A stretch of DNA of 64,000 bases from the NCBI GenBank assembly GCA_037045435.1, contig JBAOID010000003.1, forward strand, positions 319,770 to 383,769. Reading direction: 5' to 3'. A program made the translations under genes and the position numbers. The notes under the pieces were generated by a model. It did not search any database and was not told where the DNA came from. It saw only the letters and a program-made list of their open reading frames with translations. Below are positions 17,320 to 26,027 of this stretch, piece by piece. The stretch is from CBDUEF01 sp018063485 (lineage in GTDB: Bacteria; Pseudomonadota; Alphaproteobacteria; Rhodobacterales; Rhodobacteraceae). The stretch's first letter is position 1, and the number at the start of each line of letters is the position of its first letter.

Positions 17320-18393
17320 ATGGCCGATTTCGAAACGCAGATCAAAGAAAGCCAAGCACAGGTTTCGGCGGCACAATCCAAGATTTCCGAGATTACCAGC
17401 AAGATTGAAGCGGCGCGCGCCAAGCTGGATGCGGGTGAGGTGGTCGTGGATATCGAAAACGCCACGCTGGAGGATGTTCACCAGCATACCGAACTGATGA
17501 ACGCCAATATTGCCGAGTTGATCATGGGCCTGGATGATGTAACGGCGGGGTTTTCCAAAGATTTCGAGGAGATGCGCTCGAAAACCGGGATGGAGAGTTT
17601 CATCGGGATCTTCTCGGGGGCCAAATCGGAATTGATGCGGCAAGAGCGGATGCGCACGGCCTCGATTGATACGAAATTGCAGGATCTGATCGGGAAATCC
17701 GACATTATCGTCAAGCTGCTGCAAGGCCAGTTGGACTTGTTGAACGGGCAAAAGGCCAAGGTGGAGTCCAATCTCGGCACCACTCTGACCGACCGTGAGG
17801 CGGCCGTGCACAGCCTTGAGGCCGTGCGGGCCGAGATTGCGGCACTTGATCCCAGGATCATCGAGCTGGAAAACAAGATCTCGGTCGAACAGGACGCGGG
17901 CGCGCGGACCAAGCTGGAAACCGAACTGGCCACGCTGAACGGGCGTTACAATGCGATGGTGCAGGACGAGCAGGTGCAGCTTGCCAAAAGCCAGACGCTG
18001 GAGCGCTATATCGAAAAGGGCAAGACCTGGGTGGACAGCCTGACCAATCAGGCGGCGACGCAATTGGTTTTGATCAATAAACTGCAAACCGATACCAAGC
18101 AGCGGGTGGTGCTTTATGATGCTTTGAGCAGCAGCTTGAAAACCGCGCAGCAGCAGGATGTGGCGCATCGAATCAACGAGATCGGCGTGAAAACCGACCA
18201 GGAGGCGCAGACGGCGATGGCAGCGATCGGGGCTGCGACCAACAGCAAGATGGCCGATATGCTGGAAGCGCATGAGGCGCATATGGTGTTCGCGCGCCAA
18301 GTCCTCGAGCAGAAAGCCAAGGCGGATGAACGCTTTGCCCGCCGTTTTGCCAAGATTGTCGAGAAGCACGACAAGAATGCCTACGGGGAATGA
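17320..18393 (+). CDS. Coiled-coil protein of unknown function (first gene of AAA+ module)
   Basis: A 357-residue soluble protein lacking Cys and lacking membrane segments, dominated by long heptad-like helices: residues 5-40, 120-220 and 290-350. The central part (LLNGQKAKVESNL, LEAVRAEIAALDPRIIELE) is clearly coiled-coil. The region QAATQLVLINKLQTDT recalls, weakly, the TelA toxic-anion-resistance family, where a similar Gln-rich helix follows long coils. I cannot confirm that. The start is chosen at ATG 17320 behind GGAGGG; an in-frame ATG at 17191 adds unconserved residues. It is followed after 3 bases by the next gene and probably shares its transcript through 24320. Confidence 0.78.
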   Translation: MADFETQIKESQAQVSAAQSKISEITSKIEAARAKLDAGEVVVDIENATLEDVHQHTELMNANIAELIMGLDDVTAGFSKDFEEMRSKTGMESFIGIFSGAKSELMRQERMRTASIDTKLQDLIGKSDIIVKLLQGQLDLLNGQKAKVESNLGTTLTDREAAVHSLEAVRAEIAALDPRIIELENKISVEQDAGARTKLETELATLNGRYNAMVQDEQVQLAKSQTLERYIEKGKTWVDSLTNQAATQLVLINKLQTDTKQRVVLYDALSSSLKTAQQQDVAHRINEIGVKTDQEAQTAMAAIGAATNSKMADMLEAHEAHMVFARQVLEQKAKADERFARRFAKIVEKHDKNAYGE

Positions 18394-18396
18394 GCG

Positions 18397-19542
18397 GTGG
18401 CTGACGTCAAGGATGTGCTGACGGAAGATCATCAGGAAGTTTATGACACGCTGACGGCGCGGCGGTATTTTGCCAAGTTCGAACGGATCACCGGGCATAT
18501 GTTGCGGGTGGCCGGTGAGGTCGAGGCAGAGGGCCGTTTGACCCGAACCGAGGCGCGGATTCTGGGGCGCTATCTGGCGGCTTTGACCAATACGTTTCGG
18601 GCGTTGAGTCATAAGTATCTGATGACAGGGCGGGCCGATGGGGCGGCGCATTTGACCTTTGATCGCCACGAGTTGGGCTTTCCGGTGGCGCAAGAGTTGA
18701 TGCTGATGGCACTGGACGCGGCGCAGGCGGGCAAACATCTGGCCGGCATGGCCGCCGAGGCCGAGTTGAAAGACCGCATGGTGCGCCAGATCGTGCGCGA
18801 TCTGGCCTCGCCGGTGGCTTTGCAATTCGCTCTTAGCCAGCGGCTTTATTATGAGGCGCTGGCGGTGGGGATGCGCGAGCATCTGGGCGCGGGCGGCCTG
18901 TTTTGGGCGCGCAACGATCCTGATGTGCAATGGATCGAAGATGTCGGCAAGCGGCGGCATTTTTTGGTGCATTGGGCGGTTTATGATACGCAGGTGAATT
19001 TGCCGGTGGTCTATTTGCTGGATGTCGAGGATTCGGGCCGTACGCCCTTGCCCAATGATGACAGACGCTGGCCGCAGGCGCAGGCGCATCTGATGGCACA
19101 ATCAATTGCAGGGCTGAAGCTGCTAACAATTGCCCAAGGGTTTGACAAGGATTTCAGCGGCTTGCATCCAAAACGGTTGCGGCGGTTCACTTTGGGGCCG
19201 ATGTATAGCCATGATTTCACCCTGCAATCGGGGCCGATTTCGCAGGTGCTGGCGGATGCGCAGGCGGATGATGGTGACGATTGGGCGCTGGTCTGGACGG
19301 TGGAGGATTTGATCTCGGACCGTGAGGAAGAGGTCAAGGAGGGCTGGTTTTCCTCTGCCGAGCGGCAGGTGTTCAAACTTGATCCGTTCGGCGGCGCGGA
19401 AAGCGGGGTGACGCGGATGGAGCGAATGGTGATCTTGCCCGAGCGGCCCTATCAGGTCTTGGCCGAGATGAACCCGCCAGGCTTGAGGGATTTGCGCAAA
19501 TTTGTGGTGGGCGATGGCGGCAAGATCATTCCCGCACGTTAA
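18397..19542 (+). CDS. Unknown protein in AAA+ module
   Basis: A 381-residue soluble protein I do not recognise. It starts at GTG 18397 with GGGGA upstream. The first 170 residues look all-helical (RRYFAKFERITGHMLRVAG; LTRTEARILGRYLAALTN). The C-terminal half is mixed, with repeated short strands and acidic loops (QADDGDDWALVWTVEDLI; ISDREEEVKEGWFSS). No metal or nucleotide motif is evident. Tight spacing after the coiled-coil gene and 24 bases before the AAA+ gene argue for a joint function. Confidence 0.75.
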   Translation: MADVKDVLTEDHQEVYDTLTARRYFAKFERITGHMLRVAGEVEAEGRLTRTEARILGRYLAALTNTFRALSHKYLMTGRADGAAHLTFDRHELGFPVAQELMLMALDAAQAGKHLAGMAAEAELKDRMVRQIVRDLASPVALQFALSQRLYYEALAVGMREHLGAGGLFWARNDPDVQWIEDVGKRRHFLVHWAVYDTQVNLPVVYLLDVEDSGRTPLPNDDRRWPQAQAHLMAQSIAGLKLLTIAQGFDKDFSGLHPKRLRRFTLGPMYSHDFTLQSGPISQVLADAQADDGDDWALVWTVEDLISDREEEVKEGWFSSAERQVFKLDPFGGAESGVTRMERMVILPERPYQVLAEMNPPGLRDLRKFVVGDGGKIIPAR

Positions 19543-19566
19543 ATTTCAAAGGCTTAGGAGAGTGGC

Positions 19567-21495
19567 ATGAGTGCTGGGCGCGATACGATGGAACTGCGGG
19601 AGGAAACGATCCGGGCGCAATATGATGCGGCTCTGGCGCTTTTGACCGGGTTCGACCATGCGCCGCGTTTGGCCAGGGCCGTTGAGGTGGCCAAGGTGGA
19701 ACGTTCGCCGGGGATCGGCACGCGGCCGATGTTTCGATCCACCACGCCGGGGATGGTGACGCGGTCGACCACGCGCGCCGGGGGGGTGCGGCTGCTTGAA
19801 CGGATTGAGGGCTTGGGCGATGGGTTGGTATCGCCGGTGCAGGCCGGGGCGCTGCATGCGTTGCGCCGGGGTCTCGCGATTGCGCTTGCGATGGGGGAAA
19901 CCCTTGCCGCGCAATCGGGACTGGGCGAGTTGAAAAAGGCCAATCTGGAAGGGCGGTTGCCCGAGCCGCGCAGGGCCGAGTTTGCGGAACTTCTGGCCGC
20001 CGATGCTTTGGCGCAGCTTTACACCTTTGCCAATGCCACCGCGTTTTTGCTCGCGCCGATGTTGGGCGCGGTAACAGTGGAAATCGGTGAGGTGGAGGAG
20101 GTTCTGACGGATAACGCGCCTTTGGCCTTGCAGGGTGCGCTGTGGGAGTTGGATCAAGATATCGCCACGCTGGCCAGTGACGAGCCACGGCTGCTTGCGG
20201 TGATCGCGGCGTTTTGCGAGGCCTTGATGGCGCGGGTGGCGCTGCGGGCCGAGACGGCGCCGCGCAGCGGGGCATTCGCGCAAAACTCCTGGCGGGTTGA
20301 GGCGGATGGTCTGGCGATAGCCGGGTTCAAACCGGCGCGGGCGGCCAAGGGTGGCGCGCTGACGATGCAGTTCAAAAAGCCCTCGGAAGTGGTGGGCAAC
20401 CATATCGCGAAATACCAAAGCCTGCGGTTGGCAAAGATGCTGATGGCCTATGATTTTGAACGCAAGCTGAACCCGTTTGCCGAATTGGGCGGGTTTATCT
20501 TTACCTTTATGGGCGATGGCAAACCGGGCACCGGCAAGACCACGCTGATCCAGATGATGGCCGGATTGCTGAATGATTACTGCAAGGTAGCGGGCTATCC
20601 GTTCCGGTATCAGAATTTCTCGATTGATCAGATTGATTCCTATCAGGGCAAATCGGGGCAGAATGCCAAGGCATTCATTGACAGCGTGTTGGACCCCGGC
20701 GTGATCGGCTATGGCACCATTGACGATATTGATCAGGTGGCGGGCAAGCGGGGTGATCGGCAATCTTCGGCGGGCCAGCAAGAGGTGACGGCGGTGTTCA
20801 TGGGGGCCTTTGCCGGGGCCAATACCGTGGTGCGCGGCAATTGCACCTTTGGGATGTTCTCGAATTACCCGGAAAACGTCGATGATGCCTTGCGGCAGCG
20901 GGCAGGGGCGCGGTTTCTGGTTGATGGGCCGCAAAGCCGTGAGGATTACATTGATATTCTGGCGCTGTTGTTGGGCAAAAACCACGCGATCCCGGTGGGT
21001 CAGCATGAGTTGTTCGCGGCGCAAGAAATTCGCAAGGCAGTGGCGGCCAGTTTTGCAGGCCATGCCAAGCCGCATGAAGACGGGCTGTTGCGGGTGTGGG
21101 ACAAGGTGCAGGGCGAGATTGGCAAACTGGACACACTCGCCAGGCTCGGGGCTTATCTCAAGGCGATCCAACTGGCGGATGATCGGTTTACCGGGCGCGC
21201 GATCAAGAACATCACCGACGCGGTGAAGGTGCGGGCGATGGATTTTGAATTGCCCGATGAATGGATGGCCGAGCCGGATTTGTTCCTGTTCAAGCCCTAT
21301 GACGACAAGATGGCGATGATCAAAGGGCTGATGACGCCGATTACGGTCGAGATGGTTATTCAGGAAATCAACCGCTATGCGGATAGTGAGTTCCGCTATG
21401 CCGACAAGTCGGATGAAGTTGCGATTGAGGGTATGGTGCGGGAGTATCAGCGGCAGGAAGAGGCGAAGCGGCGGTATCTGGAGGGGAAGGGGTGA
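19567..21495 (+). CDS. AAA+ ATPase with large N-terminal helical domain
   Basis: 642 residues. The AAA+ core spans about residues 275-560: Walker A GDGKPGTGKTTL near 316-327, a Walker B-like segment GYGTIDDIDQ near 381-390 with Asp where Glu is usual, sensor-1 region CTFGMFSNYPENV, and a trailing Arg finger region DDALRQRAGARFLVDGP that matches the classic AAA pattern. Residues 1-270 are helical and unlike any family I know, probably a substrate or adaptor domain. Such ATPases remodel or unfold proteins. The start at 19567 follows AGGAGAG. It is central to a block of unknown genes. Confidence 0.85.
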   Translation: MSAGRDTMELREETIRAQYDAALALLTGFDHAPRLARAVEVAKVERSPGIGTRPMFRSTTPGMVTRSTTRAGGVRLLERIEGLGDGLVSPVQAGALHALRRGLAIALAMGETLAAQSGLGELKKANLEGRLPEPRRAEFAELLAADALAQLYTFANATAFLLAPMLGAVTVEIGEVEEVLTDNAPLALQGALWELDQDIATLASDEPRLLAVIAAFCEALMARVALRAETAPRSGAFAQNSWRVEADGLAIAGFKPARAAKGGALTMQFKKPSEVVGNHIAKYQSLRLAKMLMAYDFERKLNPFAELGGFIFTFMGDGKPGTGKTTLIQMMAGLLNDYCKVAGYPFRYQNFSIDQIDSYQGKSGQNAKAFIDSVLDPGVIGYGTIDDIDQVAGKRGDRQSSAGQQEVTAVFMGAFAGANTVVRGNCTFGMFSNYPENVDDALRQRAGARFLVDGPQSREDYIDILALLLGKNHAIPVGQHELFAAQEIRKAVAASFAGHAKPHEDGLLRVWDKVQGEIGKLDTLARLGAYLKAIQLADDRFTGRAIKNITDAVKVRAMDFELPDEWMAEPDLFLFKPYDDKMAMIKGLMTPITVEMVIQEINRYADSEFRYADKSDEVAIEGMVREYQRQEEAKRRYLEGKG

Positions 21496-21511
21496 TGGAA
21501 GTGGCCACTAT

Positions 21512-21619
21512 CCCCCACCCCATCCCTCCCCACAAGGGGGAGGGGGTCGTTTGGGGGCTATGTAGGGCATGGCGACAGGCGCCTCCCCTCCCCCTTGTGG
21601 GGAGGGGTTGGGGGTGGGG
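21512..21619. repeat. Long imperfect inverted repeat upstream of the DUF559 gene
   Basis: Two arms of about 35 bases (21512-21546 and 21582-21619) are near-perfect reverse complements; the core CCCTCCCCACAAGGGGGAGG is identical in both. Each arm is also internally palindromic (CCCTCCCC / GGGGAGGG), so the region could form a cruciform or a strong RNA stem. It fills the space between the AAA+ stop and the DUF559 start. It looks like a repeat that moves with DUF559 genes in alphaproteobacteria, but I recall that only loosely. Confidence 0.75.
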
Positions 21620-21622
21620 TCG

Positions 21623-22006
21623 ATGAGCGGGATTACACCGCATATCCGTTTGCGGGCGCGCGAATTGCGGCTTGCGATGACGCCGCAGGAACGCAAACTT
21701 TGGGGCAAGTTGCGAGAGGTGAACCGCATGCTTGGCACGCATTTTCGCAGGCAGGCACCGGTGGGGCGATTTATTGCGGATTTCGTGGATTTTGGTCGAA
21801 AGCTGGTGATCGAAGTCGATGGTGGCGGGCATGGCGGTGAGGCGGATATGGCGCGGGATGCTTGGTTGCGGGGTGAGGGGTTTGCTGTGATGCGGTTTTG
21901 GAATTCCGAGGTGGACGGCAATTTGGACGGGGTGATGCAAGGGATTTTGGATGCGCTTGAGGTGGAACCGCCGCGCCGTTCAGGGGAGGGGAGGTTCTGC
22001 ACATGA
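21623..22006 (+). CDS. DUF559-domain endonuclease-like protein
   Basis: 127 residues. The family is Vsr/PD-(D/E)XK-like. Visible signature: ARELRLAMTPQERKLW, HFRRQAPVGRFIADF, LVIEVDGGGH (probable metal-binding acidic residues) and FAVMRFWNSEV. The ATG at 21623 starts right after the inverted repeat; a TTG-free upstream ATG at 21569 lies inside the repeat and is less likely. Its stop overlaps the next gene as ATGA. It appears to be an insertion in an otherwise continuous operon of unknown genes. Biological targets of DUF559 proteins are not established as far as I know. Confidence 0.82.
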   Translation: MSGITPHIRLRARELRLAMTPQERKLWGKLREVNRMLGTHFRRQAPVGRFIADFVDFGRKLVIEVDGGGHGGEADMARDAWLRGEGFAVMRFWNSEVDGNLDGVMQGILDALEVEPPRRSGEGRFCT

Positions 22007-23364
22007 AACGCCTCATCCAAAAAGGCCTGATGTTTGGCAACCTGATCGAGGTGGCTTCGCCGCAATTGGTCGAGCGCTATAATCGGGCGTTAAAGGCTCT
22101 GACCGGGAAAGAGACGGGGCTTAGGGATTTTCATATTGATATCTCGGGTTATTCGCCCGAGATTGGTGATGAGTTGGGGGATGAATTGTATCTGAACCCC
22201 AATGGCTGCAACCGGCAGTTCATTTTGCTTACCACCAGCCAAAAAGCAGCACCGCTGTTGAACATCAAATTTTCAACCTCGCGCGGGATATTGGACCAGT
22301 TCATCGCCGCCAATGAAAGCCAGCTTTTCGCCCTTACCGCGCGCGATGCGGTGGTGGGAGAGTTGCAAAACTCGGTCTATGAAGTGTCAACTCCGGCGAA
22401 GCTGTTCGACATTCGCCGGGTGACGGTGGAGGCCGATACGATTGGGCGGCATGTGGCGGATGCGACCAAACTGGCCAAGCTGATCGACCGCTTTCGTGGC
22501 GAGCCCGATGGCTGGCGCGATGATGTGCTGATTGCCGAGATGATCGAATTGGCCAGGAAAACCGGCGATGTGACGCGGGTGCCGATCAGCCTGCCGGCGA
22601 TGAGCTTTGAGCAGGCGAATTTCTGGACTGCGCATTTTGGCGGGCTGTATATCTTTCGCGATGTGGCCTTTCCGGGGGTGATTGCAACCAAAGCGCGGGT
22701 GGATTTGGGCAAGCTGCCGATTTCGCCGGTGCTGGACCTGACCCAGCGCAATGAGATTGCCGATTGGCTGGAGCGCAACGGTTTGGTGGAACCCATCGTG
22801 CAGGCGCGCGATATGGATTCGGCCGCCGTGCTGCGCCAGAAGATGGATTTCATTCTGGTTGAGGCGGCGGATGCGTTGAACCTTGATGTGGGCGACGCGC
22901 GCCGGACCGAATTGCGCAAGATTGCGGTGAAACTGGGCAATGCCCTGCCTGATGAGTTCAAGGGCTTGGCGGCGCTGTTGGCTTGGGTCGAAAAGGCCGG
23001 GGATTGGCCGCGCATCACCTCTGAGCATCCGGCGTATTTCTATACGTTGCGGGCGGCGGCGGGACCAAACCGGGATTTGGTGAACATGCTGCTGAGCGAG
23101 TTGTCACCGATGGATGTGCGCCAGATGTATATCATGCATAAAGAACTGTTTTATGCCAGCTATGCCACATGGTCGGATCGCAAGCGGCAATATGTGGCGG
23201 ATTTTCTGGAACGCGAATACAAGGTGGATGCGCAGGGCGCGCGGCGGGCGTTGTTTGGGCCAGAGCCTGCGATGGATCAGCGGGGCCGCGAAGAGCCCAA
23301 ACCCGCGCGCGATATGGTACAGGTCGTAGGCCCCTGGGGTGCGGTACGGGAGGGACGCAATTGA
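22003..23364 (+). CDS. DUF6638-like protein in AAA+ module
   Basis: 453 residues, soluble, no membrane helix. The opening KRLIQKGLMFGNLIEV and FHIDISGYSPEIGDELGD with YLNPNGCNRQFILL resemble a protein I have seen called DUF6638 in Rhodobacterales; the number is from memory. The central part is helical; the C-terminus is proline/charge-rich (GREEPKPARD). No catalytic motif is recognised. GGAGG lies eight bases before the ATG at 22003. The stop overlaps the following small membrane gene (TTGA). Confidence 0.75.
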   Translation: MKRLIQKGLMFGNLIEVASPQLVERYNRALKALTGKETGLRDFHIDISGYSPEIGDELGDELYLNPNGCNRQFILLTTSQKAAPLLNIKFSTSRGILDQFIAANESQLFALTARDAVVGELQNSVYEVSTPAKLFDIRRVTVEADTIGRHVADATKLAKLIDRFRGEPDGWRDDVLIAEMIELARKTGDVTRVPISLPAMSFEQANFWTAHFGGLYIFRDVAFPGVIATKARVDLGKLPISPVLDLTQRNEIADWLERNGLVEPIVQARDMDSAAVLRQKMDFILVEAADALNLDVGDARRTELRKIAVKLGNALPDEFKGLAALLAWVEKAGDWPRITSEHPAYFYTLRAAAGPNRDLVNMLLSELSPMDVRQMYIMHKELFYASYATWSDRKRQYVADFLEREYKVDAQGARRALFGPEPAMDQRGREEPKPARDMVQVVGPWGAVREGRN

Positions 23365-23627
23365 TTGCAATCATACGGCTGGCCGTGGTGGGATTCGTGA
23401 TCCTGAGCGCGGTTTATTGGATCGTTTCGGTCTATTCGCGGTCTGTCCGGCGCGAGAGGTTGGAAAAAAGATATGATGCCGGGGGTATCGACGGCGAGCG
23501 CGATGCCTATATCGAAGCGGGGATGCAGGCCTATGAACACGGCTTGAGGCGGCGGTTGATCTGGCTGGTTTATGTCATTCCGACGGTGGTGATTTCGGTC
23601 ACGGTCTATCTGGTGAATTATCAATAG
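23361..23627 (+). CDS. Small two-helix membrane protein in AAA+ module
   Basis: 88 residues from a TTG at 23361, overlapping the previous stop and preceded by GGGAGGGAC. Two transmembrane segments, at residues 3-24 (IRLAVVGFVILSAVYWIVSV) and 67-86 (LIWLVYVIPTVVISVTVYLV), flank a charged cytoplasmic or periplasmic loop of about 40 residues rich in Arg/Glu. It would give the module a membrane anchor. I do not recognise a family. Its stop is 12 bases before the DUF1523 start. Confidence 0.65.
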   Translation: MIAIIRLAVVGFVILSAVYWIVSVYSRSVRRERLEKRYDAGGIDGERDAYIEAGMQAYEHGLRRRLIWLVYVIPTVVISVTVYLVNYQ

Positions 23628-23639
23628 GAGCCTTTGGCA

Positions 23640-24320
23640 ATGTGGACCAAGGTAAAATGGACGCTGCGGATTCTGGCGTTGCTGGTGGTGGGGTTGTTCC
23701 TGCATTACACTTTGCCGCATCATGATATTGTGCGGATCACCAATACCTATAATCGTCTGACCACGGTGGGCACAGAAAATGCCTGGGCCTATGCCTCGCC
23801 CGATACCGGCACGGCGGAAAGCACGATTACCCGCGATATTCGGTTCATTGAGGCGGTGTTTCCCGATGGGTCGGTGATCGTTTACCGCAATGAGGATACC
23901 GGCTGGGTCTGGCCACCCTATTTCAAATATGACAGTTCCAATTTGCAGGCCGAAGCGGGCAATCTGAAATCGATGGCTGCCGCCCCGAAATGGGTATTGG
24001 TGACGCATTACGGCTGGCGGTTCCCGTTCCTGTCGATCTATCCCAATGCGGTGACGATGAAGGAAGTGGCCAGCCCGGATATGCGGATCATCCCATGGGT
24101 GCCGATCGTGGTGCTGTTGGCTCTGGCGTTTCTGGTCATCATGGTGCGGCGGATGTGGGCGCAGTTTTGGGAGCGTTCGGTCGAGCCTGCGGTGGCGGAT
24201 ATGGAAGAGGCCTGGGATGCAGTTGATGCCAAGGCGGATGCGGCAAAGGATTCCGCCAAGGGGTTCTTTGGCAAGATCGGCGCGTGGTTTGGCACATGGC
24301 AATCGAAACCCCGAAAATAG
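23640..24320 (+). CDS. DUF1523 family membrane protein
   Basis: About 226 residues. An N-terminal helix (LRILALLVVGLFLHYTL) is followed by the family stretch LPHHDIVRITNTY, then VYRNEDTGWVWPPYFKY and KWVLVTHYGWRFPFLSIYPN, then a second helix (IIPWVPIVVLLALAFLVIMV) and a charged Ala/Lys/Asp tail. The middle domain of about 110 residues should be periplasmic. The role of DUF1523 is unknown. The ATG at 23640 is preceded by AGGAG; a TTG six bases earlier is possible. It is the last gene of the block. Confidence 0.85.
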   Translation: MWTKVKWTLRILALLVVGLFLHYTLPHHDIVRITNTYNRLTTVGTENAWAYASPDTGTAESTITRDIRFIEAVFPDGSVIVYRNEDTGWVWPPYFKYDSSNLQAEAGNLKSMAAAPKWVLVTHYGWRFPFLSIYPNAVTMKEVASPDMRIIPWVPIVVLLALAFLVIMVRRMWAQFWERSVEPAVADMEEAWDAVDAKADAAKDSAKGFFGKIGAWFGTWQSKPRK

Positions 24321-24372
24321 GATGGCGGGGCTGGCCGGCCCTCCGGGGGGGATATTTTTCAGACAGATGAAA
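24321..24372. repeat. GC palindrome plus ATATTTTTC...AGATGA block between convergent genes
   Basis: GGCCGGCC and CCTCCGGGGGGG are followed by ATATTTTTCAGACAGATGAA. The block separates the DUF1523 gene from the GMC oxidoreductase gene, which converge. It resembles the string at 7826-7850. A bidirectional terminator role is plausible; the stem is weak as written. Confidence 0.35.
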
Positions 24373-25974
24373 TCAGTCGCGGGTGATCAGATCAGCCGCG
24401 CGTTCGGCGATCATGATGGTGGTGGCGTTGGTATTGCCACCGATCAGGCGCGGCATCACTGAGGCATCGACCACCCGCAGGGCATCCAGCCCGTGAACGC
24501 GCAGGTCTGGTGCAGTGACGGCCATGGGATCCGTGCCCATGCGGCAGGTGCCGACGGGGTGGTAGATGGTATCGGCATGGGCGCGGATCGAGGATTCGAG
24601 GCCTTGGTCAGTGCCATCATGCGGATAGAGCCGTTTGCCGCGCCATGGGGTGAGCGCGGGGCTTTGCAGCATTTGCTCGGTCAGGCGCGCGCCACGCATC
24701 AGGGTTTGCAGATCGGCCGGGTCACTGAGATAGGCCGGATCAATGCGCGGCGGGGCTTTGGGGTTGGTGGAATTCAGGCCGACGCTGCCGCGTGATTTTG
24801 GGTGCAGCGCGCAGATATGGGCGGAGAAACCATCGGCCAGATGCAGTTTGCGCATGTGTTGATCGACGATGCCGATGACGAAATGGATTTGCAGATCGGG
24901 TTTTGGTTGATCCGGGGTGGAGCGGAAGAAGGCGCCGCCCTCGGCCATCGGCGAGGCGAAAAGCCCTTCGCCGGTTTTGCGCCAATGCAGCGCCGCCTTG
25001 GCCAGTCGCATCAGGCCGCGCGGGTTCAGACCCACGGTATCGCGGCGCAGGCTTTGGTGGCTGATGGTGTAATCGAGATGGTCTTGCAGATTGGCGCCGA
25101 CACCCGGCAGATCATGCAGGACCGGGATATTGTGGGCGCGCAGTTCCTGTTCCGGGCCGATACCGGAGAGAAGGAGGAGTTGCGGCGAGCCGAAAGCGCC
25201 TTGGGCGATGATAACCTCGCGGCGCGCCCTGATATGCAGGGTTCTCAGCCCTTTGCTGGCGATGATGCCGATGGCGCGTTTGCCATTCAGGGCAATTTTC
25301 TCGGCGCGGGTATGGGTTAGAACCGTGAGGTTAGGTCTGGCCATAGCAGGGTGAAGATAGGCGTTGGCGGCAGAGCAGCGTTCGCCTTTGCGGGGACCAG
25401 AGTGGAATTGGGTGACTTGGTAGAGTCCCGCGCCGTCTTGGCTCTCGCCGTTGAAATCGTGGTTTTCGGGGATTTGCAGATCGCCCATGGCATGAATGAA
25501 GGCGCGGGTGATTTGGCGGGGATATAGCTGATCGCCCACTTGCAGTGGGCCGGTTTGGGCGTGTAGCGGCGAGGGCGCGCGGGAATTGCCTTCGGATTTC
25601 AGGAAATAGGGCAGGACCGATTGCCAATCCCAACCCGTCGCGCCAAGGTCTGCCCATTCATCGTAATCGGAGGGGTGGCCGCGCACATAGAGCATGGCGT
25701 TGATGGCGGAGGAGCCGCCCAAAGCGCGGCCCCGTGGCTGAAAGCCGCAGCGGTTCATCAGGCCGGGTTGCGGAATGGTGTGCAGCGCCCAGTTGTGGAT
25801 GGGCGGGCGACCGGAAACGGTGGCGGCCACGAGGGCAGGGGCGCGGATGAAAATGCTGCGGCCCGCACCGCCGGCCTCGATCAGGCAAACGGTTCGGGTG
25901 GGGTCTTCGGACAGCCGCGCGGCAAGAGTTGAACCGGCCGAGCCGCCGCCGCAGATGATATAATCGAATTCCAT
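24373..25974 (-). CDS. GMC-family FAD oxidoreductase (choline/alcohol dehydrogenase type)
   Basis: 533 residues. The N-terminal FAD-binding motif DYIICGGGSAGSTLAARLS and the Glu of LIEAGG are complete; GMC signature 1 is RGRALGGSSAINAMLYVRG and signature 2 is GAFGSPQLLLLSGIG. The C-terminal active-site region has YHPVGTCRMG (catalytic His) and GGNTNATTIMIAERAA. Such enzymes oxidise choline or primary/secondary alcohols to aldehydes. Without betB/betI neighbours the substrate cannot be fixed. No signal peptide. Confidence 0.9.
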   Translation of the reverse strand: MEFDYIICGGGSAGSTLAARLSEDPTRTVCLIEAGGAGRSIFIRAPALVAATVSGRPPIHNWALHTIPQPGLMNRCGFQPRGRALGGSSAINAMLYVRGHPSDYDEWADLGATGWDWQSVLPYFLKSEGNSRAPSPLHAQTGPLQVGDQLYPRQITRAFIHAMGDLQIPENHDFNGESQDGAGLYQVTQFHSGPRKGERCSAANAYLHPAMARPNLTVLTHTRAEKIALNGKRAIGIIASKGLRTLHIRARREVIIAQGAFGSPQLLLLSGIGPEQELRAHNIPVLHDLPGVGANLQDHLDYTISHQSLRRDTVGLNPRGLMRLAKAALHWRKTGEGLFASPMAEGGAFFRSTPDQPKPDLQIHFVIGIVDQHMRKLHLADGFSAHICALHPKSRGSVGLNSTNPKAPPRIDPAYLSDPADLQTLMRGARLTEQMLQSPALTPWRGKRLYPHDGTDQGLESSIRAHADTIYHPVGTCRMGTDPMAVTAPDLRVHGLDALRVVDASVMPRLIGGNTNATTIMIAERAADLITRD

Positions 25975-26027
25975 GCCGCGAGAGTATGCGCGCCATCGAA
26001 TTACGCAAGTGTCACGCGACGTTAGCT

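Noticed and set aside
17290..19101. A 603-codon minus-strand open frame.
   Set aside because: Lies opposite the coiled-coil and unknown genes; composition (many His, Arg, Gln) is that of an antisense shadow.
19546..21171. A 541-codon minus-strand open frame.
   Set aside because: Antisense to the AAA+ gene, whose Walker motifs are clear.
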